Positions 1 to 6,907 of a DNA stretch of 11,971 bases are shown in pieces. The translations under genes and the position numbers were made by a program. Below the pieces are notes generated by a model. That model did not search any database. It saw nothing but the letters and a program-made list of their open reading frames with translations, and was not told the origin of the DNA. This DNA comes from Myxococcota bacterium (lineage in GTDB: Bacteria > Myxococcota_C > UBA6777), in the NCBI GenBank assembly GCA_963169055.1, contig CAUJFU010000337.1, forward strand, positions 1 to 11,971. The letters are read 5' to 3'. Within the stretch, counting starts at the first letter, position 1, and the number at the start of each line of letters is the position of its first letter.

Positions 1-2262
1 TCCGAACAAAAGGGGCCGATCGCCAACGCAGGCGAAGATCGCAAAGGCATCTTTCCCCAAGAGATCGAACTCGATGGCTCCGAAAGTATCGCCCCTGAAG
101 GAGCGACCGAAGCGTTGCGTTATCAATGGCAAGTGCGCCAGAGTCCTGCCGATGAAAAGATCCAGATCCTTGATGCCGATGCTCGGCGAGCGCGTGTGAT
201 CTTGCGGCGGGCGGGTGATTATTTGTTCCAATTGACGGTGCGTTCGGGAGCGCAAGACAGCTTGCCTGATCTTGTCGAAGTCAGCGTGCGCAATGTCCCT
301 CCAAGCGCAGCGGTGGATGCGCCCTTGCGTGTGGAAACCTTGCCCGAAGGAACACCGCGCAAGATCTACACGCTGATCGGCCAAGTCGGTCAGGAGATCG
401 CGCTCGATGCAAGCCCAAGCGACGACGCCAACGGCGATCTCCTGCGTTTTTCGTGGTCTCAACTGCGCAAAGAGTCCCCGCTCGAAGCCCCCCAAGTCGA
501 GATCAAAGATCCCCAAGAAGCCAAAGCCCGCTTTACTCCCACCCAAGCGGGCGTCTACCGCTTCCAATTGCGCGTCGAAGATATCCCCTCACAAAGCGAT
601 ATCACTCCGCTCCAAAACACCGCCACCCTCGAAGTGATCGTCCATGATCCTTCGGCTTCTCCTGTGTATGTTCCGATGGCTCTGCTGCTTGCTCCCGAAC
701 AAGGCGCGATCAACGAGGCCATCCGTCTGGATGCTTCTCGTTCGGTCGCTCCCTTTGGAAAGATCGTCTCCTACCAATGGCGACTGCTGACACAAGGCGA
801 GCAAGTTCGGCTTGACCAAGATCCACAATCCCCCGCAAATGCCCGATTGACGGCTTCTTTTCCGGGATATTATCTTGTTGCGCTCAGCGTGGAGGCCGAT
901 GTCCAAGGAAAACGCATCGTCTCGCAAGAGCAGGTGGTCGGTGTGCGTGTCGAAGGCCAAACCAACCGTTTGCCCATCGCCATCGCTGCATCCGCGCACG
1001 CAACCTACGAAACGTGGTTTCAATTGGATGCCTCTCAAAGCATCGATCCTGCGGGGTCACAACTCACCTTTCGTTGGGTGCAGATCGATGGGCCTTCGGT
1101 TGCGCTGCGCGATGAAAAAACGGCCCGCCCGACCTTCTTTGTGTTGCGACAAGCAGACTACCGCTTCCGTTTGTGGGTGCGCGGCGGGCCTCTTGCACAA
1201 CAAGCCGCCCTCGAAAGCGCACCGATCGATATCTTGATCCGCGCAAATCCCAAAGCAAATCAGCCCCCCATCGCCCAACACAATGGCGATCTCTCAGGCG
1301 AACGCAGTCTAAAAGCTGGAATCGCCCTAAACAAGGGGCTGTTGGATGCCTCTCAAAGCAACGATCCCGAAGGCGAAGCCTTGCGCTTTCGTTGGCGTCT
1401 TGTGGGTGGCTTTCCGACCCCCCTCAAAGACGACCAAAGCAATACCCCGTTCTTGGTTCCCGTTGTTTCTGGGATCTTGCAACTCTCTCTTGAAGTGTCA
1501 GACGGCAAAACATGGAGCTTGCCTGTCGATGCCTTTCTCGCCGTCAACGACGACAAAAACCAAGTTCCTGTCGCCCATGCAGGAGCCGATCAGACCGTTC
1601 GCCTCGGTCACACCGCCCGCTTGGATGGCTCGCGCAGCTACGACAAAGACCCCACAGATACGCTCTCCTACCACTGGCGCTTGATCGAACCCCAAGGGGC
1701 CGCTGTCTTGCTCAACACCGCCGAACCCATGAACCCCTACTTTGCCGCACAAGACCCCAAGATCCCTCGCTATCTCTTCGGCTTGCGTGTCGATGACGGA
1801 AAGGTCCGTTCCATCGAGTCCCGCGTTCAAATCTCCGTCGAAGGAGCCAACCAACCCCCTGTCGCACAAATCGAAACCATCGGCGAAGTCTTTGTCGGCC
1901 AACAGATCACTCTCGATGGCTCCCGTAGCTTCGACCCCAACAACGAATCCCTCTCTTATCGCTGGAAGCAGCTCGAAGGAAAACCCGTCTCCGCTCAATC
2001 CTGGACTTCGCCAACCCTCGCCTTCCTCGTCGAATCCGAAGGCTCCTACACCTTCCAACTCCAAGTCTCCGACGCCAGCGGCGCTTCTTCCGCCCCCGAT
2101 ACACTAACCTTTCGCGCCAAAAACAAAGGCGTCTTTGTCGGCTGCTCTTGCCAATCCAACCCCCTCTCCCCACTCTTGCCCTTCTCTTGGTGGATCGCTG
2201 TCCTCTTCTTCTTCCGCCGCATCCGCCGTCGCTCCACCATCCACCCTTGCACTCCCCAATAA
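1..2262 (+). CDS. PKD/Ig-like repeat surface protein with MYXO-CTERM-like tail (5' end outside window)
   Basis: The reading frame is open from the first base, so the N-terminus and any signal peptide lie upstream; 753 residues are visible, ending in TAA. They form about seven beta-sandwich repeats of roughly 90-115 residues starting near visible residues 6, 100, 220, 323, 421, 521 and 617. Each has the PKD-type pattern: an Asn/Pro-rich linker (such as NQPPVA), then LDGSRS or LDASQS, a DP segment and an Y/F-x-W strand. The repeats have diverged and share no long identical stretches. After the last repeat comes GCSCQSNP (Cys 715 and 717), a hydrophobic stretch at about 728-738, then RRIRRRS and ten further residues. 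This resembles the MYXO-CTERM sorting signal, which in myxobacteria holds proteins at the cell surface. PKD/Ig repeats usually serve as adhesive or spacer modules; no enzymatic domain is visible. Role as a surface adhesin or scaffold is inferred. Confidence 0.85.
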   Translation, partial: SEQKGPIANAGEDRKGIFPQEIELDGSESIAPEGATEALRYQWQVRQSPADEKIQILDADARRARVILRRAGDYLFQLTVRSGAQDSLPDLVEVSVRNVPPSAAVDAPLRVETLPEGTPRKIYTLIGQVGQEIALDASPSDDANGDLLRFSWSQLRKESPLEAPQVEIKDPQEAKARFTPTQAGVYRFQLRVEDIPSQSDITPLQNTATLEVIVHDPSASPVYVPMALLLAPEQGAINEAIRLDASRSVAPFGKIVSYQWRLLTQGEQVRLDQDPQSPANARLTASFPGYYLVALSVEADVQGKRIVSQEQVVGVRVEGQTNRLPIAIAASAHATYETWFQLDASQSIDPAGSQLTFRWVQIDGPSVALRDEKTARPTFFVLRQADYRFRLWVRGGPLAQQAALESAPIDILIRANPKANQPPIAQHNGDLSGERSLKAGIALNKGLLDASQSNDPEGEALRFRWRLVGGFPTPLKDDQSNTPFLVPVVSGILQLSLEVSDGKTWSLPVDAFLAVNDDKNQVPVAHAGADQTVRLGHTARLDGSRSYDKDPTDTLSYHWRLIEPQGAAVLLNTAEPMNPYFAAQDPKIPRYLFGLRVDDGKVRSIESRVQISVEGANQPPVAQIETIGEVFVGQQITLDGSRSFDPNNESLSYRWKQLEGKPVSAQSWTSPTLAFLVESEGSYTFQLQVSDASGASSAPDTLTFRAKNKGVFVGCSCQSNPLSPLLPFSWWIAVLFFFRRIRRRSTIHPCTPQ
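2140..2262 (+). other. C-terminal sorting tail of the PKD protein (MYXO-CTERM-like)
   Basis: This segment encodes Gly-Cys-Ser-Cys-Gln-Ser-Asn-Pro, a Pro-rich linker ending LPFS, a Trp/Phe/Leu-rich membrane span and RRIRRR. The same GC-x-CQSNP...P...LPFS layout ends the metalloprotease encoded on the other strand. In the MYXO-CTERM family a conserved Cys precedes the membrane span and is thought to be the processing or lipidation site. Here two Cys are spaced C-x-C, and which one is used is unknown. Confidence 0.7.
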
Positions 2263-2291
2263 CATCCTCGCAACGCGGCTGGATGTTGTAT

Positions 2292-2315
2292 GTGGGGCGA
2301 GGTACCACACCCCGC
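2292..2315. repeat. Imperfect inverted repeat downstream of the PKD gene
   Basis: GTGGGG and CCCCGC can form a 6-bp stem (one G-U pair) around a loop that contains the palindrome GGTACC. It starts 29 bp after the stop codon. There is no T-tract, so it is not an intrinsic terminator on its own; it could be a 3'-UTR hairpin. Confidence 0.25.
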
Positions 2316-2412
2316 CATAGGCTGTCGCCCCTTGACCCCGCGTTGGCGAAGAGATCAGCGCGTTTCATACAGACGACTCTCTCGCTTGAACTACCGCGAA
2401 CACGGGGGTTTT

Positions 2413-2451
2413 GAACGATGGCGCGGGCCTTCTCACCATTCGTTCGTTTTT
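2413..2451 (+). terminator. Possible intrinsic terminator of the PKD gene
   Basis: GAACGATGG (2413-2421) pairs with CCATTCGTTC (2436-2445) through nine base pairs with one bulged T. The loop is about 14 nt and GTTTTT follows immediately. The position, 150 bp past the stop codon, suits termination of the PKD transcript. The large loop and the bulge make it weaker than the hairpin at 3632-3680. Confidence 0.4.
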
Positions 2452-2475
2452 CCGATGTTGCTTTTTTCATCTTTG

Positions 2476-2504
2476 TTGAGGTGTCCAATGAATGGACAGA
2501 TAAA
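2476..2504 (+). promoter_or_regulatory. Candidate promoter with palindromic spacer
   Basis: TTGAGG (2476-2481, 4 of 6 to TTGACA) and GATAAA (2499-2504, 4 of 6 to TATAAT) are separated by exactly 17 bp. That spacer is the perfect inverted repeat TGTCCA-ATGAA-TGGACA (2482-2498). A dimeric regulator bound there would cover the promoter. The start point would be near 2511, leaving a leader of about 275 nt before the membrane protein gene. The boxes are only moderate matches, so the promoter call is tentative; the inverted repeat itself is certain. Confidence 0.4.
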
Positions 2505-2513
2505 AAGATAGAT

Positions 2514-2529
2514 TGTGATATGAGTCACA
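2514..2529. promoter_or_regulatory. CRP/FNR-family-type operator palindrome
   Basis: The sequence is TGTGA-TATGAG-TCACA, a full match to both half-sites of the E. coli CRP consensus TGTGA-N6-TCACA. It lies 15 bp after the palindromic promoter spacer, centred about 10 bp past that promoter's predicted start point. In that arrangement a bound CRP-like protein would repress; for an unseen downstream promoter it could activate. Whether this organism's CRP-like regulators use this consensus is unknown. Confidence 0.5.
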
Positions 2530-2772
2530 GTTTTTAGAAAAACAGATCAAGGGGGGAATGGAGGGGGTGGTGGGTGATGGAACGCATAAAAAGCCTTTTC
2601 TTTTTGGTTGGATAGGGGCATAGGTGAAAGCAAGGAATATTCTTTGACTTTATGCGGGGCGCAGACAACAGAAACCGAGACCTTCTTGGGTGGAGAGATC
2701 GCCGTGGAAGAGAGAAGGATCGAGGTTTCCAAACGAAGAGACCACGGGTCTTTTCGAGAGCGCAAAGCGCAG

Positions 2773-2778
2773 AAGGAG
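2773..2778 (+). promoter_or_regulatory. Ribosome binding site fixing the membrane protein start
   Basis: AAGGAG lies 7 nt before the ATG at 2786. This chooses that start over the in-frame GTG at 2690, which has no comparable site. Confidence 0.8.
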
Positions 2779-2785
2779 AACGGCC

Positions 2786-3535
2786 ATGAAAAGCGCAGGG
2801 ATGTTGATTGAGAAGTCTGAATTGGGTACGAAGATCGCGCCTGCCGCGCCCGTTGCTCATGATCGAAGCCAGCGCAAGATTGTTGTTCGTTCTCATACAC
2901 CTGTGATCTACTACTATCCGTCGATCTTGATGGCGTTGTTTTGCGGTTTGATGGTTCCGACGGATGGCAGTGGCGTGTGGGCAGGGTTGTTTTTGACAAC
3001 CTTCTTCGCGAATACGGTGGTGGTGCTGTTCGATTTTAACTCGCTGCGGACGTTGTTTTTGGGCTTGGTGGCAGCGGTGTTGGGCTTGTTGATCTGGCAC
3101 TTTGGTTTGGGTTGGTTGATCTCGCAGTCGCTGTCTTTGCTGCACGTTCGGATGAACAGCCATGCTTTTTTCACGTTCGCGGGCTTCTTTGGTTTCTTGA
3201 TCCTGTGTGACTTTGTGTGGGCGCACCTCAATCGTTGGGAGTTTTCCGCCAACGAAGTCAAGCATATCCAGACGTTTGCGGGTCACTCCACCAACTATCC
3301 GGGACGCGCACTTAACTTTCGCGTCCTGACTACCGACGTGTTCGAGCGGTTGATCTTGGGTGCTGGAACGATGGTGTTGTTGATCGGCAAAAAGCAGGTT
3401 CGTTTGCAGAACGTGATCTTGGCGCACCAGAAAGTGAAAGAACTTGAGAAGTTTGTCCGTTCCACCGGGGTTTTCGCTGACGATGCGGACGTCTTTGGTG
3501 ATGACGGCGATGATGGCGATGATGGCGGCGAATAA
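2786..3535 (+). CDS. Membrane protein with PH-like cytoplasmic region and acidic Asp/Gly tail
   Basis: The product is 249 residues. A short polar N-terminus (1-38) is followed by four hydrophobic segments near residues 41-57, 64-82, 89-112 and 126-145. A soluble region (about 146-228) then begins RWEFSANEVKH and contains one more hydrophobic strand (LILGAGTMVLLIG). The layout of membrane hairpins followed by a compact beta-rich region beginning with a W/F-E-F-x-x-N-x-V strand recalls bacterial PH-like (bPH / DUF304-type) membrane proteins, but I do not recognise a specific family. The last 19 residues are nearly all Asp, Gly and Glu. The ATG at 2786 has an ideal AAGGAG site. The gene stands alone, with a strong terminator about 100 bp downstream. 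Function unknown; the charged tail is presumably cytoplasmic or a flexible cation- or partner-binding extension. Confidence 0.85.
   Translation: MKSAGMLIEKSELGTKIAPAAPVAHDRSQRKIVVRSHTPVIYYYPSILMALFCGLMVPTDGSGVWAGLFLTTFFANTVVVLFDFNSLRTLFLGLVAAVLGLLIWHFGLGWLISQSLSLLHVRMNSHAFFTFAGFFGFLILCDFVWAHLNRWEFSANEVKHIQTFAGHSTNYPGRALNFRVLTTDVFERLILGAGTMVLLIGKKQVRLQNVILAHQKVKELEKFVRSTGVFADDADVFGDDGDDGDDGGE
3500..3532 (+). repeat. 9-bp tandem repeats encoding the acidic tail
   Basis: GATGACGGC, GATGATGGC, GATGATGGC and a final GGCGAA lie in tandem and encode DDG units at the extreme C-terminus. Such a short in-frame repeat could change length by slippage without breaking the frame. Confidence 0.6.
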
Positions 3536-3631
3536 CCCCGATAGTTCGGGCGTAATGAGCGGTCTCTGGGTTTGCGCAGTTGGATAGACGTGTGGGGCTT
3601 TGCCAAACGTCCCACCGCCTTGGTTTGATAC

Positions 3632-3680
3632 AAAAGCTCATCTCTGGCTGTTCCACGGCAGCCGTAGATGGGCTTTTTTT
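3632..3680 (+). terminator. Strong intrinsic terminator, possibly bidirectional
   Basis: AGC, CATCT and GGCTG on the left arm (3635-3650) pair with CAGCC, AGATG and GCT on the right arm (3659-3674), around an 8-nt loop and a small internal mismatch. Seven T follow (3674-3680). AAAA precedes the left arm, so the minus-strand transcript of the protease operon would also meet a hairpin followed by four U. It lies in the gap between two convergent genes, as expected for a shared terminator. Confidence 0.8.
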
Positions 3681-3730
3681 GTGCGTTGGAGCGGATTTCG
3701 TGTTCGGCGTGCTGAAACGCTCGAATGGTC

Positions 3731-3781
3731 GGGGATTGGGGGACATGGGGATCGGAGAGCATGGGGGTTGGGGAGTCGGGG
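3731..3781 (+). other. G-run cluster (quadruplex-capable) beyond the protease stop
   Basis: Six runs of four or five G occur at 3731-3734, 3738-3742, 3747-3750, 3763-3767, 3770-3773 and 3778-3781. It ends 12 bp from the protease stop codon on the opposite strand. The plus strand could fold into a G-quadruplex. The protease transcript here is instead extremely C-rich and G-poor (33 C to 6 G over 3721-3780 by hand count), the composition known for Rho-loading (rut) sites. Confidence 0.5.
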
Positions 3782-3792
3782 ATTACGGTATA

Positions 3793-6700
3793 TTAGGCGA
3801 GGCGTCGTCGGAGGTAGAGCCAGAAAGCGAGGACAAAGAGTAGAGAGAAGGGGAGTTGGAAGGGATCTTGGGGGTTGGATTGGCAAGCGCAGCCTGTTTT
3901 GGGTTTGACGCAAACCGTTGCGCAGTTTTTGCCTTCCACGTCGCATTCTTCGGCTTGTTCTTCGACAGGGCAGGGGAGCGTGGGCTTGGTGGCGGCGCAA
4001 GCGTTGTTTTGGCAAGATTGACCGCTCGGGCATTTGCAATCCGAAGGGCAAGAGCCGCAATGCTCGCCTTTGTCTGCTTGACAAGTGCCGTTTCCGCAAT
4101 CTTGTGCAGCGACACAAACGTTGTTTTGGCAAGCTTGGCCGCTCGGACATCCACAATCAGCGGCGCACGTTGCACAGTTTTCGCCTTTGTCTGCTTGGCA
4201 AGTGCCATTTCCGCAGTCTTGTGAAGCGGCGCAAACGTTGTTTTGGCAGGACTGACCGCTCGGGCATTTGCAATCAGCAGGGCAAGACCCGCAGTGTTCG
4301 CCATTATCGCACGTGCCGTTTCCGCAGCTTTGAGAAGCGACACAAGCATTGTTTTGACAGGCTTGGCCGTTCGGACATCCACAATCAGCGGCGCACGTTG
4401 CGCAGTTTTCGCCTTTGTCTGTTTGGCAAGTGCCATTTCCGCAGTCTTGGACAGGGGCTTTGCAGACGCCCGCATCGCAGTTTTGTCCTGCGGGGCATTT
4501 GCAATCACCCGGGCAGTTTTGGCAGTTTTCGCCGCTGTCGCACGCGTTGTTGCCGCAATTCTTGGGGGGATCTTGGCAAAGGTTGTTGATGCACTGACGA
4601 CCGCCCGAACAAGCGCAGTCTTTGGGGCAGGTCGCGCAGTTTTCACCGAGCGAGCCGTCACAAGTCCCGTTCCCACAGGCGTTGGGATCTTGGGCGACGC
4701 AATAGCCCGCTGTTCCGAAGGCAAAGTTGCAACGCTGTCCTGCGGGGCAGGGAGCGGCGTTCGAGCACCCACAGAAGTAGGAGCCACCTTGGGCGGGAAT
4801 CACGCAGCTTCCGCCAAATTTGCACTGCCCGGGTTGTCCATTTTGGCAAGGCTCCATACAGAGATAGCTGTTGGTTCCGACTCCGACGCATTGGAGGCCA
4901 TCTTTGCATAACTCATTTTGCGAGCAAGCTTCACCCGGCCCTTTCGTTCCTGTGGGATAACAGATGCAGTCTTGGCTTTGCGCAGAGCACGCTGTTTGCG
5001 GCGCTTGCGCATCTTTGCACGCCGAACCCGCGAAACAAGATACAGGGCCGCTTGTTGGGGCGCACGCTCCGACGCTTTGTTGAAAAAGCTTCGAGAGCGT
5101 GGCTTTGTTGCAAGTGAAACCGCTCTTGCATTGGCTGTCTTGGCTGCACAAACAAGCGTTGACATTGTTTCCGACTTGGAAGCACTGTCCGCCATTTCCG
5201 CTTGTGCAATTTGTGTTGGAGGTACACTGCACCATACAGATGTTGCCGCTGCTTCCCGTTTGGAAGCACGTGGCTCCGTTGGAACATCCGCCTGAACCCG
5301 TACAGACCGAACCCGGGGAACCAGCGGGCGCGGAAGAAGCGGATTGACCGCAGAATTGGATACAGAGGCTTCCTCCTTGGGTGGGGGTACACTCAAAGCC
5401 CGTTGCACAGGGTTGTTGGTCTCCACACGGATCGCCAAACGTCCCACCCCCCGGCTTTTGACAGAACTTGTTTCGGCAGACTTGGCCGGTGGGACAATCG
5501 GCGTCGATACCACAGGGGCAGATCAAGTTTTCGGGGACACAAATGCGGCCCGAAGACGTGGACTGACAATCAAACCCTGTCGGGCAGAATAGGTCTGCTG
5601 CACAAGGTTGGAGGCAGCGATCTTCGCCGCGCAGATCGAAGCACTTGTTGGAACCTGCGCATTGTCCGTTGCTACAGATCTTACAAGCATTGGCGTCTTG
5701 GGTGACAGGTTGCGGTTTGCAGGTTCCGTTTTGGCAAGACTCGCCCGGACCGCAGTTTGTGTTGGTGGTGCAGGAGATCGGTGGGCAAGTTCCCGAGGTG
5801 TGAACGCATTGCTTTTGCCCGCCGCCCACATCCGAACAGCGGTAGCCCGAGGGGCAGCACTCGTCTTTGTCGCAGGCTTGTCCACAGCGGTTGCCTTCGG
5901 GGGTGCGGATGCAGATATCCGCCGCACCACCGCAATCTTCGGGTTTGGTGCAAGGCTTACAAAGTCCCGTCACAAGGGCCACTTGGCGAGGTTCGCAGGT
6001 CTTGGAGGCTGTGTTGCAGGTAAAACAACCGCTGCAATCGGATTGTTGGGTGCAGTTGAGGCGCGGATACGTCGAGCAGATCGCCGTCACATCGTCGGCG
6101 GGGAGGTTGCGTTTGTAGGTGTTGGCCCAAAGCGGGCCGATGCCCGATGTGGCGTAATACATCAGCGCGCTCGAAAACTGGCTGTGCCCAAGGCCGATGG
6201 CATGGCCGAATTCGTGTGAGGCCACGCTGGTGATATCGTACTCGTTGTTTTGAACGTTGTCGGCTCCCCAAGAGAGGTTGGGGTTAAAGATCACGTCTCC
6301 ATCGCCGAGATCGCCTTGGGAGTTGGTGGGGATCGGGCGCGCAAAGGCCAGCGTTGAACTGCCTGCACCGAACTGCGCCCACTCTGCTTGGGTGGGGAAA
6401 TACAGCACAACACTTCCGTCGCGTGTCGAAGGGGCGAGGTTGGTGCGGATACCACCGTAGGTCGCTTTGAACGAAGTACAGGTGGGTTTGCTCCACGCAT
6501 CGACGGCTTCTTGGAGCGCGGTGGCGAATTGTGCCTCGGTACGGCGCTGAAATCCGCCCGGTCGGTTGTTGGGGTTCCAATACCATGTCAGCGGAATGGC
6601 CTTCCATTTGTAGGCTGCGCCGCCCGAACAAGCGTTGCGATTGGCACAATCGGGGACGCTGTTGTATCCGTTGGCCCGTGGATTGGCGGGGTCACAACAA

Positions 6701-6876
6701 GCGCCCGCTCCACCGGCGTTTCCAACGGTTGAATCGCAACGGTTGCCTTTTTCTGCGCAACGTCCGTTGTAAACAAGGGGGTTCCATGCGAAAACTTCGG
6801 TAGGAAGGACAAAAATCGACACCAACAAGATCGCGGCCATCTGCAACGAGCGGTGTGCGGTGGTTCGTTTGGTCAT
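3793..6876 (-). CDS. Secreted matrixin-type zinc metalloprotease with cysteine-rich repeats and MYXO-CTERM-like tail
   Basis: The product is 1027 residues. A signal peptide occupies residues 1-30 (basic start, hydrophobic core, end EVFA). The catalytic domain (about 31-270) carries the zinc motif HEFGHAIGLGH at 221-231 and a Met-turn candidate SALMYY with Met 239, both diagnostic of metzincins of the matrixin group. The catalytic base would be Glu 222. Residues 275-725 are many small Cys modules of the C-x(4)-DC-x(2)-G-x(2)-C kind seen in myxobacterial surface proteins. Six longer 8-Cys repeats follow (734-961). The tail is TGCACQSNP (Cys 996, 998), a membrane span (about 1009-1022) and RRR. 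AGGAG lies 10 nt before the ATG. The gene follows the 7735-6908 gene by 31 bp, so it is probably its operon partner. The enzyme should act outside the cell, held at the surface; its substrate is unknown. No clear pro-peptide with a Cys switch is visible. Confidence 0.93.
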   Translation of the reverse strand: MTKRTTAHRSLQMAAILLVSIFVLPTEVFAWNPLVYNGRCAEKGNRCDSTVGNAGGAGACCDPANPRANGYNSVPDCANRNACSGGAAYKWKAIPLTWYWNPNNRPGGFQRRTEAQFATALQEAVDAWSKPTCTSFKATYGGIRTNLAPSTRDGSVVLYFPTQAEWAQFGAGSSTLAFARPIPTNSQGDLGDGDVIFNPNLSWGADNVQNNEYDITSVASHEFGHAIGLGHSQFSSALMYYATSGIGPLWANTYKRNLPADDVTAICSTYPRLNCTQQSDCSGCFTCNTASKTCEPRQVALVTGLCKPCTKPEDCGGAADICIRTPEGNRCGQACDKDECCPSGYRCSDVGGGQKQCVHTSGTCPPISCTTNTNCGPGESCQNGTCKPQPVTQDANACKICSNGQCAGSNKCFDLRGEDRCLQPCAADLFCPTGFDCQSTSSGRICVPENLICPCGIDADCPTGQVCRNKFCQKPGGGTFGDPCGDQQPCATGFECTPTQGGSLCIQFCGQSASSAPAGSPGSVCTGSGGCSNGATCFQTGSSGNICMVQCTSNTNCTSGNGGQCFQVGNNVNACLCSQDSQCKSGFTCNKATLSKLFQQSVGACAPTSGPVSCFAGSACKDAQAPQTACSAQSQDCICYPTGTKGPGEACSQNELCKDGLQCVGVGTNSYLCMEPCQNGQPGQCKFGGSCVIPAQGGSYFCGCSNAAPCPAGQRCNFAFGTAGYCVAQDPNACGNGTCDGSLGENCATCPKDCACSGGRQCINNLCQDPPKNCGNNACDSGENCQNCPGDCKCPAGQNCDAGVCKAPVQDCGNGTCQTDKGENCATCAADCGCPNGQACQNNACVASQSCGNGTCDNGEHCGSCPADCKCPSGQSCQNNVCAASQDCGNGTCQADKGENCATCAADCGCPSGQACQNNVCVAAQDCGNGTCQADKGEHCGSCPSDCKCPSGQSCQNNACAATKPTLPCPVEEQAEECDVEGKNCATVCVKPKTGCACQSNPQDPFQLPFSLLFVLAFWLYLRRRLA
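3870..3894 (-). repeat. Nucleotide-level copy of the sorting-tail segment
   Basis: Read on the minus strand, these 25 bases match 2140-2164 of the PKD gene with a single difference. They encode GC-x-CQSNP in both genes. The flanking tail sequence is similar in protein but not at this nucleotide level. Confidence 0.75.
3988..4443 (-). repeat. 228-bp dimer duplication inside the protease gene
   Basis: The last four of the six 8-Cys repeats alternate in type. Repeats 3 and 5 share GENCATCAADCGC, and repeats 4 and 6 share GEHCGSCP-x-DCKC. Corresponding positions lie exactly 76 codons apart (Cys 812 to 888, Cys 851 to 927). The region is therefore two tandem copies of a two-repeat unit, 4216-4443 and 3988-4215, that still look alike at the nucleotide level. 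Confidence 0.75.
3997..4677 (-). repeat. Six tandem 8-cysteine repeats (37-40 residues each) in the protease
   Basis: The repeat pattern is CGNGTC...GE-x-C-x2-C-x2-DC-x-C-x2-GQ-x-C-x4-C, starting at Cys 734, 774, 812, 851, 888 and 927. All eight Cys are kept in every copy, which fits four disulfide bonds per unit. They form a stalk between the catalytic domain plus Cys modules and the membrane tail. Confidence 0.85.
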
Positions 6877-6907
6877 GATTCAGAGTCTCCTGTGCGATCC
6901 GCGTTGC

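Larger units (their letters stand above)
2263..2785. other. 523-bp intergenic region with regulatory signals
   Basis: No convincing gene lies here; short open frames are not supported by start sites or recognisable protein sequence. Going along it: an inverted repeat just after the PKD gene, a possible terminator (2413-2451), a promoter-like pair with a palindromic spacer (2476-2504), a CRP-type palindrome (2514-2529), then about 255 bp of purine-rich leader up to the membrane protein gene. The leader holds G-runs at 2551-2574 and no other structure I can support. Confidence 0.5.

Noticed and set aside
2551-2574. G-runs in the leader of the membrane protein gene as a quadruplex
   Set aside because: Only three runs reach three or more G, with a GG in between; too weak to list as a structure.
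2690-2785. N-terminal extension of the membrane protein from an upstream GTG
   Set aside because: The extra 32 residues are polar and Arg/Lys-rich, without a ribosome site at the GTG, while AAGGAG stands 7 nt before the ATG at 2786.
2534-3427. 297-codon open frame antisense to the membrane protein gene
   Set aside because: The product is His/Gln/Arg-rich without recognisable motif. The plus-strand gene has an ideal ribosome site and clear membrane segments.
3997-4677. CRISPR-like appearance of regular repeats
   Set aside because: The repeats are in frame, 111-120 bp long and encode a conserved 8-Cys protein module. There are no unique spacers between short identical repeats.
3783-4787. Long open frame of 334 codons on the minus strand inside the protease gene, and similar ones at 4800-5513 (-) and 3918-4589 (+)
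   Set aside because: They overlap the protease frame throughout, are Ala/Lys/Thr- or Arg-rich low-complexity translations produced by the repeated Cys codons, and lack start signals or family motifs. The protease frame has a signal peptide, zinc motif and sorting tail.
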